The position numbers and the translations under genes were made by a program. From Pseudomonadales bacterium (GTDB lineage: Bacteria; Pseudomonadota; Gammaproteobacteria; Pseudomonadales; Azotimanducaceae), in NCBI GenBank assembly GCA_041395945.1, contig JAWKZN010000001.1, forward strand, positions 3,100,001-3,164,000: DNA of 64,000 nt. Direction: 5' to 3'. This document shows positions 52,882 to 61,572 of the stretch, piece by piece. The notes beneath the pieces are model-generated. The model was given only the letters and a program-made list of their open reading frames with translations. It did no database searches and was not told where the DNA came from. Numbering within the stretch: the first letter of the stretch is position 1; every line of letters begins with the position of its first letter.

Positions 52882-53711
52882 GTGAAGCCGCCAAGCTGGC
52901 CACACTGGCCCAGCAACCCTATTACCTGCCCCTCGGCGACGAGGTGGAAGTGTTCCGCGCCGCCTACGATGCGCGTCTGCCCATCCTGCTGAAAGGTCCG
53001 ACCGGCTGCGGGAAAACCCGTTTCGTCGAGCATATGGCCTGGCGTCTGTACCGCAGCGAACACCACAGCGAACTCGAAGTACCGCTGCTGACCATTTCCT
53101 GTCATGAAGATCTGACCGCGACTGACATGGTCGGGCGCTTTCTGCTTCAGGGCGATGAAACAGTGTGGCAGGACGGTCCCCTGACCCGGGCAGTACGCAG
53201 CGGTGCTATCTGCTATCTGGACGAGATCGTGGAAGCCCGCAAGGACACCACGGTGCTCATCCACTCCCTCACCGACCACCGACGCCTGCTCCCCATCGAC
53301 AAGACCGGTGAACTGCTGGCCGCACACCCGGACTTCCTGCTGGTGATTTCCTACAACCCCGGCTATCAGAGTGTGCTGAAGGATCTGAAAACCAGCACCC
53401 GCCAGCGCTTTGTGAGCCTCGCCTTCGACTACCCGGATGAGGCGCGGGAAGCCGCCATCATCGCCCACGAGGCCGGCGTGGACGGGCAGCTCGCCGAACG
53501 CCTGGCGGTGATCGGCGCCAAAGTCCGCAACCTCAGGGAGCATGGCTTCGAAGAGGGTGTGAGCACGCGCCTGCTGATCTACACCGGCAGCCTGGTGAAA
53601 CGCGGTGTTGCCGCACGCCGCGCGGCTGAGATCGCCATTGTCAGTGCGGTATCGGACGATGCCATCGTGCAGCAGGCGATCGCCGACATCATCGACGTTG
53701 TGCTGCCCTGA
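52878..53711 (+). CDS. CbbQ/NorQ-type MoxR AAA+ ATPase
   Basis: The 277-residue ATPase has Walker A GPTGCGKT (residues 40-47), Walker [11 protein letters not shown], the [12 protein letters not shown] segment, sensor 1 [10 protein letters not shown], and the C-terminal lid with [11 protein letters not shown]. Such ATPases act as ring-shaped chaperones with a von Willebrand factor A partner, activating Rubisco (CbbQ) or NO reductase (NorQ). Neither target is visible here. It overlaps the VOC gene by 4 bp and precedes its CbbO-like partner by 41 bp. Confidence 0.9.
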   Translation: MSEAAKLATLAQQPYYLPLGDEVEVFRAAYDARLPILLKGPTGCGKTRFVEHMAWRLYRSEHHSELEVPLLTISCHEDLTATDMVGRFLLQGDETVWQDGPLTRAVRSGAICYLDEIVEARKDTTVLIHSLTDHRRLLPIDKTGELLAAHPDFLLVISYNPGYQSVLKDLKTSTRQRFVSLAFDYPDEAREAAIIAHEAGVDGQLAERLAVIGAKVRNLREHGFEEGVSTRLLIYTGSLVKRGVAARRAAEIAIVSAVSDDAIVQQAIADIIDVVLP

Positions 53712-53752
53712 CGTTGTGCTGACATGAGCTTTCCTGAACCCGGGGTTGTGGC

Positions 53753-55768
53753 ATGATCGAACTGGCGGATGTCGAATCCCGGCTGGCGTTGTTCACCGAA
53801 GGTATCGCCGGCCGTTACTACCACATCAAGGCCACAGAGGAATTCGCAGGGCGACACTTTCATCTGGCCCCGGACCGGGCCGCCCAGACCCTGGATACGA
53901 TCTATCTGCCCTCGACCCTGGAAACGGTCGGATCCACGGGATTCCGCCTGCTCACGCTCGAACAGCTCGGACAACGGGAATTCGGCACCTTCCGTTTTCA
54001 GATCGACGAGGCGCGGCGCCGCATTCCCGCCCTCGCCGCCTGGCCGCTGCCCACCACCGGCACCAGGCAGAGTGATTTCACCCTGCTGTACCGGCATGTG
54101 CCCGTGCACTGGTTACTGCGGGACCTGTTCGCCCACTGCGAACGCGCGCGGATCATGGCACGGGTCATGGCCCGCTATCCGGGCGCACGCCGTCTGCTCG
54201 ACACGGCTGCGCAACGCGGCGGAGAATCCATCGAAGCCATCGTCTCCATCGCCACCCTGGTCACCGCACTGGGTGAACTGGTGGATGGTGCGGACCGGGA
54301 GCTGCTGCTGGCCCTGGATGTCACCGGCCTCCTCGGCCCCAGCCTGCTCCCGCTGGACACCCTGCTGCTGCCCACGACCGACGTTTACGACTCAGCCGCG
54401 GTCGCTCTGACGATCTATGAGTTGTGGACGCAGCAGCTGACGGCCATCGAACCGGTAAGCCTGAATGAAGACGCCGGGCAGTCGGGCACCATCGACTGGC
54501 TGCAGCGGGATGCCAAGCTGGAGGACTGGGAAGAAGCCCTGGCCGCAGCCGAATCCGCGCTGATGCTCGAATTCCTCGAAGGGGATCATGCGGACGCAGC
54601 CCAGGGAGACAATCTCGCGGGTGAACTGCGCCCCGACGATGTGGATCTGCGCGCCCTGCAGACCGATCGGGACAATCTGTCCCGGCGCATCGACATGGAA
54701 CGCGCTGCCATCCGCGACGCCCTGGGTGCGGTGCGGCCGCTGGCACGCAGCTACCGCTACGATGAGTGGGACTATCTGAACAGGCGCTATCTGCGCCACT
54801 GGTGCCGGCTCTATGAAGAGCAGCTGGTACTCGAAGCCGATGTGGACATCTCAGAGCTGCTGCGGGTGATCGCACACCACGCACCGGAAGTGCAGCGGCA
54901 GCTCGAACACATCCGCCCGCTCGGCTTCCAGCGACTGCGCAGGGTGGCCGATGGCGACGAACTGGACATCGACGCACTGATCGAGGCACGCCAGGATGTG
55001 CGTGCCGGGGTGAGTCCGGATGAACGCGTGTACTCCCGAAGAGAGCGGGTACAGCGGGATCTGTGTGCGGTATTTCTGGTGGATCTCTCCGCATCCACCG
55101 ATGATCCAATCAACCCCCCGCCGCCTGCTGCCCATCCGGATCCCGACGATCTGACCGCCCAGTCGATTGTGAACCTGCGGGATCCTTACGACGATGTGCT
55201 GGCCGTGAACGTCGAGACTGCGCCCGAGGCCCCGGAACGGCGCATCATCGATGTGCAGCGGGAGTCCATGCTGGTGATGTCCGCCGCGCTGGAGAAGCTC
55301 GGCGACAGCTATGGCATCTACGGTTTTTCCGGCTACGGCAGGGACTGCGTGGAGTTCTTTGTCGCAAAGGAGACAGACGAACCCTTTACACGGCGCACGC
55401 TGCAGGCCATCGCCAGCATGAAACCCAAACGCAGTACCCGCATGGGACCTGCCATACGTCACGCCACGGAAAAACTGATCGCTTCGGGGAATGCACTGAA
55501 GCTCCTGATCATCTTAAGCGACGGCTTTCCCCAGGATTCAGATTACGGGCCCCAGCGGGGCGAGCATGAATACGGGGTGCAGGACACCGCCGCAGCACTC
55601 AAGGAGGCCCAGGCCAAGGGTGTGGAATATTTCTGTGTCACCGTGGACAAGTCAGGTCACGACTATCTGCGGCGCATGTGCGCCGAGTCACGCTACCTGA
55701 TTCTGGATGAGATCGAACAGCTGCCCGAGGTGCTGTCCGGAGTGTATCGAACCCTGGCGGGTCGCTGA
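53753..55768 (+). CDS. CbbO/NorD-type von Willebrand factor A protein
   Basis: The 671-residue protein has a long helical N-terminal region (1-430) and a C-terminal VWA domain with the metal-binding MIDAS motif AVFLVDLSASTDDP (Asp444, Ser446, Ser448) and later ILSDGFPQDSDYG. It matches CbbO/NorD partners of CbbQ-type ATPases, including the RQDVRAGVSPDERVYSRRER stretch before the VWA domain. The pair probably remodels a metalloenzyme. The VOC protein next door is the closest candidate in this window, by inference only. Confidence 0.9.
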   Translation: MIELADVESRLALFTEGIAGRYYHIKATEEFAGRHFHLAPDRAAQTLDTIYLPSTLETVGSTGFRLLTLEQLGQREFGTFRFQIDEARRRIPALAAWPLPTTGTRQSDFTLLYRHVPVHWLLRDLFAHCERARIMARVMARYPGARRLLDTAAQRGGESIEAIVSIATLVTALGELVDGADRELLLALDVTGLLGPSLLPLDTLLLPTTDVYDSAAVALTIYELWTQQLTAIEPVSLNEDAGQSGTIDWLQRDAKLEDWEEALAAAESALMLEFLEGDHADAAQGDNLAGELRPDDVDLRALQTDRDNLSRRIDMERAAIRDALGAVRPLARSYRYDEWDYLNRRYLRHWCRLYEEQLVLEADVDISELLRVIAHHAPEVQRQLEHIRPLGFQRLRRVADGDELDIDALIEARQDVRAGVSPDERVYSRRERVQRDLCAVFLVDLSASTDDPINPPPPAAHPDPDDLTAQSIVNLRDPYDDVLAVNVETAPEAPERRIIDVQRESMLVMSAALEKLGDSYGIYGFSGYGRDCVEFFVAKETDEPFTRRTLQAIASMKPKRSTRMGPAIRHATEKLIASGNALKLLIILSDGFPQDSDYGPQRGEHEYGVQDTAAALKEAQAKGVEYFCVTVDKSGHDYLRRMCAESRYLILDEIEQLPEVLSGVYRTLAGR

Positions 55769-55895
55769 TTTATCGAGGTGATGTCGAGGCGCTGTCTTTT
55801 CAATGAGATGCCGGGGCGCGAACCTTCTCGATCAACGCCCCGACACAATCATCATTCCACGGTGGCGCCTGCTTGCGCGCAGCCGCGGGTCCGGC

Positions 55896-56567
55896 TCAAT
55901 CGTCGCCCAGTGCGCCGAAGATGTGCAGCAGCGACAGCAGCAGGTTATAGATCGACACGTACAGGGTCACGGTGGCGAGAATGTAGTTGGTCTCTCCGCC
56001 GTGAATGATCGCGCTGGTCTGCCAGAGAATGGCTGCCGAGGCAAACAGCACGAAGCCCGCGGAAATGGCCACCTGGAAGGCGCTCAGATCGACGAACAGG
56101 CTCAGCAGCACCGCGCCCATCAGCACGAAGAAACCCACCATCAGGAAGCCTGACAGGAAACCGAAGTCCTTGCGGGTGATCAGCGCATAAGCCGACAGAC
56201 CAACGAAGGCGAAGGCGGTGGTCCCCAGCGCCGAACTCACCAGGGTGCCGCCGTTCGGCAGCCCCAGATACATGTTGAGTATCGGACCGAGCCCATAGCC
56301 CAGAAATCCTGTGAAGGCGAATACCGACAGCAGGCCCCAGGAACTGTTTGCCGTCTTGTGCACGATGAACAGCAGGGCGAAGAAACCGATCAGCCAGGGA
56401 ATGATGCCCGGATGGGGCAGATTCAATGTCAGGGAGACACCAGCCACGACTGCACTGAAAGCCAGGGTCATACCGAGCAGAAGATAGGTGTTACGCAGAA
56501 CTCTGTTGATCTCGACCGCCGCGCTGCGCGGTGCCGTACGGAGAGAACTCGTGGGATGTTCAGCCAT
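55896..56567 (-). CDS. Bax inhibitor-1/YccA family membrane protein
   Basis: The 223-residue protein has seven membrane helices and the family start INRVLRNTYLLLGMTLAFSAVVAG, with GFLGYGLGPILNMYL and the C-terminal ATVTLYVSIYNLLLSLLHIFGALGDD. YccA in E. coli interacts with the FtsH protease; in general the family is a pH-gated calcium leak. A consensus-like promoter (TTGCAA-17-TATATA) precedes it. It ends before the convergent CbbO gene, leaving a 127-bp gap without clear features. Confidence 0.93.
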   Translation of the reverse strand: MAEHPTSSLRTAPRSAAVEINRVLRNTYLLLGMTLAFSAVVAGVSLTLNLPHPGIIPWLIGFFALLFIVHKTANSSWGLLSVFAFTGFLGYGLGPILNMYLGLPNGGTLVSSALGTTAFAFVGLSAYALITRKDFGFLSGFLMVGFFVLMGAVLLSLFVDLSAFQVAISAGFVLFASAAILWQTSAIIHGGETNYILATVTLYVSIYNLLLSLLHIFGALGDD

Positions 56568-56600
56568 TGGTTAACCTCAATTTCAAGTAACCTGCAGTGG

Positions 56601-56629
56601 TATATATGGGTTCATCCCGGGTTTTGCAA
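56601..56629 (-). promoter_or_regulatory. Predicted sigma-70 promoter of the Bax inhibitor-1 gene
   Basis: On the minus strand TTGCAA (56629-56624) and TATATA (56606-56601) are separated by 17 bp. The start codon is at 56567, leaving a leader of about 25 bases. The fit is good enough to propose a constitutive promoter. Confidence 0.6.
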
Positions 56630-56669
56630 GGTCAGCCCGCCGAACGGTGGTCAGACCAGAATGCTCTGC

Positions 56670-57209
56670 TCAGCGGCGGGCGACACCGAGGCGACCCAGA
56701 GTCGCCGCCATATCTTCGGCGGAAGTTTCAGGACGCACGGCGGTATCGATGGCGGCGATGTTGCCATCGACATCAATGTAGAAGGTATGCCGGGCGGCGT
56801 AGCCCCGCGCAGTCAGCACGCCGTAGGCCGCAGCGACCGTCTTCTCCGGGTCGCTGAGCAGCGGAAAGTCCGCGTTCTGCTCCTTCGCAAAGCCGACGTT
56901 GTCTGCCAGCGGATCCACACTCGCCATGAAGTAGCTGACCGCATATTTGCGCAGCAGATGGCCGTTCTGCGCAAGGGATTTGCACTCTATGGTACAACCA
57001 CTGGTATAGGCTTTCGGAAACCAGGCCAGCACCACTGCCTCCCTACCACGGAAGTCAGACAATCGGTAGGTCTGGCCATCCGAACCCTGCAGTTCGAAGT
57101 CCGGCGCCCGATCGCCAACGGCCAGGGTGGAGGCAAAGGCGGAACTCGAAACGGCCAGGATCAGCAGCAGGCCGGCGCAGGCAACGAGGTTCGTGTGGTG
57201 ATGGCGCAT
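56670..57209 (-). CDS. Exported peroxiredoxin (BCP/PrxQ-like)
   Basis: The 179-residue protein has a signal peptide (LVACAGLLLILAVSSSAFAS) and a thioredoxin-fold domain: VGDRAPDFELQGSDGQTYRLSDF, then WFPKAYTSGCTIEC with peroxidatic Cys72. A second Cys lies at 76, three residues later rather than the four seen in standard PrxQ/BCP. ADFPLLSDPEKTVAAAYGV and HTFYIDVDGNIA complete the domain. It reduces peroxides, here probably in the periplasm. The altered Cys spacing is worth noting. Confidence 0.9.
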   Translation of the reverse strand: MRHHHTNLVACAGLLLILAVSSSAFASTLAVGDRAPDFELQGSDGQTYRLSDFRGREAVVLAWFPKAYTSGCTIECKSLAQNGHLLRKYAVSYFMASVDPLADNVGFAKEQNADFPLLSDPEKTVAAAYGVLTARGYAARHTFYIDVDGNIAAIDTAVRPETSAEDMAATLGRLGVARR

Positions 57210-57298
57210 GAAGTGATCCCGATGAATAGGCCGACGAAAGTATCATAACCCGAGGCGTGCATGGACGCTGCAAGAGCGGGCTCCGTGTCCGACTTCAG

Positions 57299-57326
57299 TT
57301 GCATCCGAGAACGCTTGGGTTATGCT
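57299..57326 (+). promoter_or_regulatory. Predicted sigma-70 promoter of the TonB receptor gene
   Basis: TTGCAT (57299-57304) and TATGCT (57321-57326) are separated by 16 bp. Initiation about seven bases downstream would begin near 57334, just at the start of the two-stem leader. Confidence 0.6.
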
Positions 57327-57334
57327 CGCCCCCG

Positions 57335-57384
57335 GGTTGGAGAGTGTAAGACGGCGAAAGTCCGTCTGCCCTAATTCTCCAACC
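57335..57384 (+). other. Two-stem structured leader of the TonB receptor mRNA
   Basis: GGTTGGAGA (57335-57343) pairs with TCTCCAACC (57376-57384), enclosing AGACGG (57349-57354) paired with CCGTCT (57362-57367) around a CGAAAGT loop. The element ends 36 bases before the ATG and is outside the ribosome-binding site (AAGGGGAAAC). It may be a regulatory leader, a small-RNA target or an mRNA stabiliser. It does not look like a riboswitch class I know. Confidence 0.6.
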
Positions 57385-57420
57385 GGGATTCTGGAGAGTG
57401 GATTAACAAGGGGAAACGAA

Positions 57421-60400
57421 ATGAGATCAGCCCATATACGACAAGCATTTGTCGGTGCCTCTGTGTCGCTGATGCTGTGTGCGAGTATCGCACCGGCGAT
57501 AGGCGAAGAAGGCGCAATTGAAGAGATCGTAGTCACCGGATCATACATAAAACGCAGTACTGCAGATTCGCCTTCACCTCTAACTGTGATTGACCGAGCT
57601 CAAATCGAACAGACTGGCGCGATAGAGGTTGCAGACATTGTCAACCGTATGACTTTCAATTCAGGTTCAACCAATCAGACCAACGCATTTTCGGGTGGCG
57701 ACAATTCGACCGGACAAACGAACATCAACCTCCGAAACCTGGGATTAGGTTCCACACTCGTCCTGATCAACGGCAAGCGTTACGCGAAAACCAGCACGGA
57801 TTCGGGCGGAAATGCGTATGTCAATACCTCCACGCTGATTCCGTCTATCGCAATCGGTCGAGTGGAAGTAGTCAAAGACGGCGCCTCCGCCCTTTATGGC
57901 TCAGACGCAGTCGCAGGTGTTGTCAACTTTATTACACGCAATGACTTCGATGGCATGGAGCTCAGCCTGGACGGCCGGACGGACCAGGAAACTCGAAAGC
58001 AGGACGATGTGACCTTCTCCGGTATCTGGGGTATCACTGGTGAGCGTGGCAGTTTCGTAGCATCCGCAGAATATCTGGATCGCAAGCCGCTGCAGATTGA
58101 CGACCGTTATAGCGACTTCGGTGGCACGGGTCTCTCTACTCTCGGGAACCCAGGCAGCTTTTCGCCAATCGGACTCGGAGCCAGTGCGGCGTTAGTGGCA
58201 CCTGCATACGTAGTCGGTGGCGGGGGTCTCGGAGATATCGATTGCGATCTGGCAGCCAGCCAGCACCGGCAGTCTTTTCGTTCACCCGTATCCGGGACGC
58301 CCTTAGCGGGCAGTGCTCTCGAAGCCAACAATGGCTGTATCTATGACTTCTCACCATTTTTCGCTCTGGTGGGCGAAGAAACACGATTTCTAAGTCATGT
58401 TTCCGGAGAGTTCGATGTAAGTGACTCCCTGCAGGTTTATGGGGAAATGTCCTATGCGGACCAAAATTTCACCCGAGAGAATTCCATGTTCCCACTCGTT
58501 CGCTTCCCGGTCCTCCCGGCAAGCCATCCCGGGTTGCAGGCGGACCTTGCTCGAAGAGATGCAAATCTGGTCGCCGCCGGCTCCCCGCTTGCCGGAGTTC
58601 TGACAACACCAGGAAACGTGGGTGGTGCTGTGTTCTTCGGTCGCCCGCTCGGTTTCACTCCGGATGACACCGGATCCGACATCCGGCCGATCGATACTGA
58701 TACTCGCGAGTTTGGCGAGACATACCGTGCGATTCTTGGTATGCGTGGTGATTTGCCTTTCGGCGACAGCTGGACTTTCGATACTTCTTTCACCCGTAGC
58801 CAGCGAAATCAATCAACCCGTGGTACAGACACTAATCAGCAGAACCTGTTGAACGCAATAAGTGGATTCGGTGGAGCAAACTGTAATCCCAATCTTGCCG
58901 GGTCGGTACCGGGCAGTGGCAACGCAGGCAATATCGCCGCAGGTCGGGAGTGCTACTACTACAACCCATTCTTCAGCGGCTTCTTCGCACCGGATGGCAC
59001 GCCTCAAAGTGACCCCATGCTTGCGAACCCTCGTGCACTGTACGAATGGATGATCGGCGAGTTCCGCACCGGAGCTGAAACTACACAGCTGGTCTGGGAT
59101 TTCGTGGCGACCGGCGATGTGCTCACCCTGCCGAACGGGCAGACAGTCGGCATGGCTGCCGGGTTGCAGTGGCGCAATGACGAGCAATCCGTCGAGATCG
59201 ATGATACTTCCAACGATGGTGGTTTCTCTTTCATTTATGGTGGCACGAACTGGGATGGGAAAGAAAATACTTATGCAGCATTTCTGGAGTTTGCGATTCC
59301 GCTCACGGACAGGTTGGAACTGCAACTTGCCGGCCGCTACGAAAAGTTTGACGAGATTGACCAGGATTCGTTTGACCCCAAACTCACCGCCTTGTGGATG
59401 GCGACAGATAGTCTGACTGTGCGAGGATCTCTTGGTACCTCATATCGTGTGGGGTCGCTGCTGCAAACCAACGGTTTCTCCACTCAACTGATCAACATCG
59501 CAGATCCTTTCTCAGGCGCAGGTTTAGCGTTTCGGCCCGAGATCGCTCAGGGCAATACAGAACTCAAACCTGAATCGGCCTTCGTGTGGAACGTGGGATT
59601 GTCCTGGGCGCCAATTGAAGGGGCTCTGGAGGGATTGTCCGTCGATCTCGACTACTACAGCTACGATTACGACGACCTGATCGCTCGACCAGGTACCTCT
59701 ACATTGATCAATCAGGATATCGCTTCACGTTGTCCTCAAGGTCTTAACAACGGTACCGATCCAAGTCGACCGAACTGTGGAATACAGGCTGCAGGCACGC
59801 CGCTCGCAGGCCAGATCGCCTTCGATCCAAATGGCGGGCCCGGCATTCCAGACCAGATAATCCGTGATCAGTTCGGCAACTATCTCAGAGCCGAGCCGAC
59901 GTTTTTGAACGCACAGGAACTGAAAACATCTGGTATGGATTTCAATATCGGATATGAATGGGACGCCGGAAACTATGGCCTCCTGAAGGCTGGAGTTGCC
60001 GCCAGCTGGACAAGGGAGTACGAAATCACAGATATAAATGGCGATACTTTCGATGGCGCCGGCAAGCGCAATATCGGTACCACTATCGGCCGCTCACTGC
60101 CTGAATGGAAGGTAAACTACTCCCTCAGCTGGCTGAAGGATCGCCATAGTGTGTTCGCCCTGGTACGGTACATCCACAGCTATAAGGACGATCAAGCGGT
60201 CCAGCGTAGCTCGACAGGTGATCCTCTCTGCGTCGGAAGCTGTTTGCGGGCGGTTAACTTCGGCATTTCTGATTTGCTGGACGACAAGGTCGACAGCTTC
60301 ACTACGCTGGATCTACAGTACAGCTACGAGTTGCCTGCTTGGGGCGTACAGGCGGAAGGAAGCCGGGTTACCATTGGCGGTGTAAACGTCACCAATGAAA

Positions 60401-60495
60401 CCCCACCGAAGCTCAACTTTGATGGTGGATTCGACCCGTTTGTGCACGATGCCCGTGGCGCGATGTGGTATGCACGCTACACAATGCAGCTCTAA
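57421..60495 (+). CDS. TonB-dependent outer-membrane receptor
   Basis: The 1024-residue product has a signal peptide (QAFVGASVSLMLCASIAPAIG), a TonB box region (IEEIVVTGSYIKRS), a plug domain (SPSPLTVIDRAQIEQTG, NLGLGSTLVLINGKRYA, VEVVKDGASALYGSDAVAGVVN), and a beta barrel to the terminal MWYARYTMQL. This family in Xanthomonas-, Sphingomonas- and marine-type bacteria takes up sugars, siderophores or other large compounds; the substrate cannot be told. AAGGGGAAAC precedes ATG 57421. Codon use is visibly more AT-rich than in neighbours. A hairpin terminator follows. Confidence 0.93.
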   Translation: MRSAHIRQAFVGASVSLMLCASIAPAIGEEGAIEEIVVTGSYIKRSTADSPSPLTVIDRAQIEQTGAIEVADIVNRMTFNSGSTNQTNAFSGGDNSTGQTNINLRNLGLGSTLVLINGKRYAKTSTDSGGNAYVNTSTLIPSIAIGRVEVVKDGASALYGSDAVAGVVNFITRNDFDGMELSLDGRTDQETRKQDDVTFSGIWGITGERGSFVASAEYLDRKPLQIDDRYSDFGGTGLSTLGNPGSFSPIGLGASAALVAPAYVVGGGGLGDIDCDLAASQHRQSFRSPVSGTPLAGSALEANNGCIYDFSPFFALVGEETRFLSHVSGEFDVSDSLQVYGEMSYADQNFTRENSMFPLVRFPVLPASHPGLQADLARRDANLVAAGSPLAGVLTTPGNVGGAVFFGRPLGFTPDDTGSDIRPIDTDTREFGETYRAILGMRGDLPFGDSWTFDTSFTRSQRNQSTRGTDTNQQNLLNAISGFGGANCNPNLAGSVPGSGNAGNIAAGRECYYYNPFFSGFFAPDGTPQSDPMLANPRALYEWMIGEFRTGAETTQLVWDFVATGDVLTLPNGQTVGMAAGLQWRNDEQSVEIDDTSNDGGFSFIYGGTNWDGKENTYAAFLEFAIPLTDRLELQLAGRYEKFDEIDQDSFDPKLTALWMATDSLTVRGSLGTSYRVGSLLQTNGFSTQLINIADPFSGAGLAFRPEIAQGNTELKPESAFVWNVGLSWAPIEGALEGLSVDLDYYSYDYDDLIARPGTSTLINQDIASRCPQGLNNGTDPSRPNCGIQAAGTPLAGQIAFDPNGGPGIPDQIIRDQFGNYLRAEPTFLNAQELKTSGMDFNIGYEWDAGNYGLLKAGVAASWTREYEITDINGDTFDGAGKRNIGTTIGRSLPEWKVNYSLSWLKDRHSVFALVRYIHSYKDDQAVQRSSTGDPLCVGSCLRAVNFGISDLLDDKVDSFTTLDLQYSYELPAWGVQAEGSRVTIGGVNVTNETPPKLNFDGGFDPFVHDARGAMWYARYTMQL

Positions 60496-60537
60496 AACGG
60501 ATATCCAGACACGCTCCGTCGTGTCGTTCACTCGAAA

Positions 60538-60564
60538 GGGGCGACTTCGGTCGCCCCTGTTCCG
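60538..60564 (+). terminator. Hairpin terminator after the TonB receptor gene
   Basis: GGGGCGAC (60538-60545), loop TTCG, GTCGCCCC (60550-60557), followed by TGTTCCG. The T tract is poor, but the stem with a UUCG tetraloop is strong. If the next gene starts upstream of 60566, the hairpin would lie inside its frame. Confidence 0.7.
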
Positions 60565-60565
60565 T

Positions 60566-61096
60566 TTGTATTACCTGAAGCTGGTGGCACCTGCCACTAT
60601 ATTGATGGTTTCGAGTGCGCCGGTTCTTGCCATCGAATGGAGAGAAGAGATCGCGCGCTGCGCTGCTGTAGTCGGGACAGCTGAAAGGCTCGCCTGCTTT
60701 GAGGCGCTCGCCATGATTTCCGACGAAGACCCGAGCACCTCACTGCCACCGCCAATCAAGGATAGGGCTGAATCTGCAGACCAGTCGGCAATCGAGTTGC
60801 CTACCGAAGAGGCCCTCACCTCGACTGACCGGTTCGGGAGAGAGACACTTCCAGCCACTGCAAAACCCTCAGAGGATGAGTTAGATTCCATCGACTCAGT
60901 TCTGGTCAAATTAGTTCGCCGACCACGCGGTGAGTATCTGTTTGAGCTCGCAAATGGTCAGGTCTGGACCGAAATCAGCACCGGTCGAGGCCAATTTAGC
61001 GAAGGCACCCCGATTCACATCGAGCGCACTACCTTTGGCGGTTATATGTTGAGTACTGCCAGAGGTGGAGCGACAAGAGTTCGTCGAGTTGAATAG
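60566..61096 (+). CDS. Small exported hypothetical protein
   Basis: The start is uncertain. TTG 60566 gives 176 residues with a signal-peptide-like LKLVAPATILMVSSAPVLA and cleavage before IEWREE, while GTG 60521 gives a more basic n-region but runs through the terminator hairpin. After the signal come CAAVVGTAERLACFEAL with two Cys, an acidic Ser/Pro-rich linker, and a C-terminal beta domain (GEYLFELANGQVWTEIS, IERTTFGGYMLS, ATRVRRVE). The RLACFEAL plus GQVW plus VRRV layout recurs in small proteobacterial secreted proteins of unknown function. I have no name for it. Confidence 0.6.
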   Translation: MYYLKLVAPATILMVSSAPVLAIEWREEIARCAAVVGTAERLACFEALAMISDEDPSTSLPPPIKDRAESADQSAIELPTEEALTSTDRFGRETLPATAKPSEDELDSIDSVLVKLVRRPRGEYLFELANGQVWTEISTGRGQFSEGTPIHIERTTFGGYMLSTARGGATRVRRVE

Positions 61097-61198
61097 AAGG
61101 TATCCCTGCAGCCACTCGATAATCAATTTCAGATCACCACTTGAGGTCTATTCTTTGTTCGGAAACCATTCGCCCACTTCAAAACATAAGATATCCCT

Positions 61199-61486
61199 AT
61201 GATTTCTACTCTGTCTGAAACAGAACATCCGCCCGTGCGTCTGATTCGATGCAATCTTGCACTGATCCTCCTGAGTTTGAGTCTGCTGTCCGGCTGCTGG
61301 AATGGCGAAAACATCAATCTGCGCATGGGCGATGTTTCGGTCGGCCAGCAGCTGATCGATCTGAAGCGCGCGCTGGACGAAGAGGCCATCGACGAAGAAG
61401 AATATGAACGGCTGCGTACCGCACTCATGCAGATCGCAGATGTCTGCGGTAATCAGGAAGCCATGACGGGTTCAGACAAAGACTGA
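61199..61486 (+). CDS. Small lipoprotein with SHOCT-like C-terminus
   Basis: The 95-residue product has a hydrophobic stretch ending in LLSGC, a good lipobox. The short mature part includes LIDLKRALDEEAIDEEEYERLRTALM, which looks like the SHOCT helix pair (short C-terminal oligomerisation-type motif: LxxLKxLxDxGxITxEEFExxKxxLL). ATG 61199 and GTG 61235 are both possible starts. No function is assigned. It follows the exported hypothetical gene by 102 bp. Confidence 0.6.
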   Translation: MISTLSETEHPPVRLIRCNLALILLSLSLLSGCWNGENINLRMGDVSVGQQLIDLKRALDEEAIDEEEYERLRTALMQIADVCGNQEAMTGSDKD

Positions 61487-61572
61487 TCGGTTTCGCCACA
61501 GCCCTGCGCACGACACTTACAGCGGCGGTTACAGTGGCCAGGGTTGCCGGGGCTGAGGCTGCAGGGGTCGGG

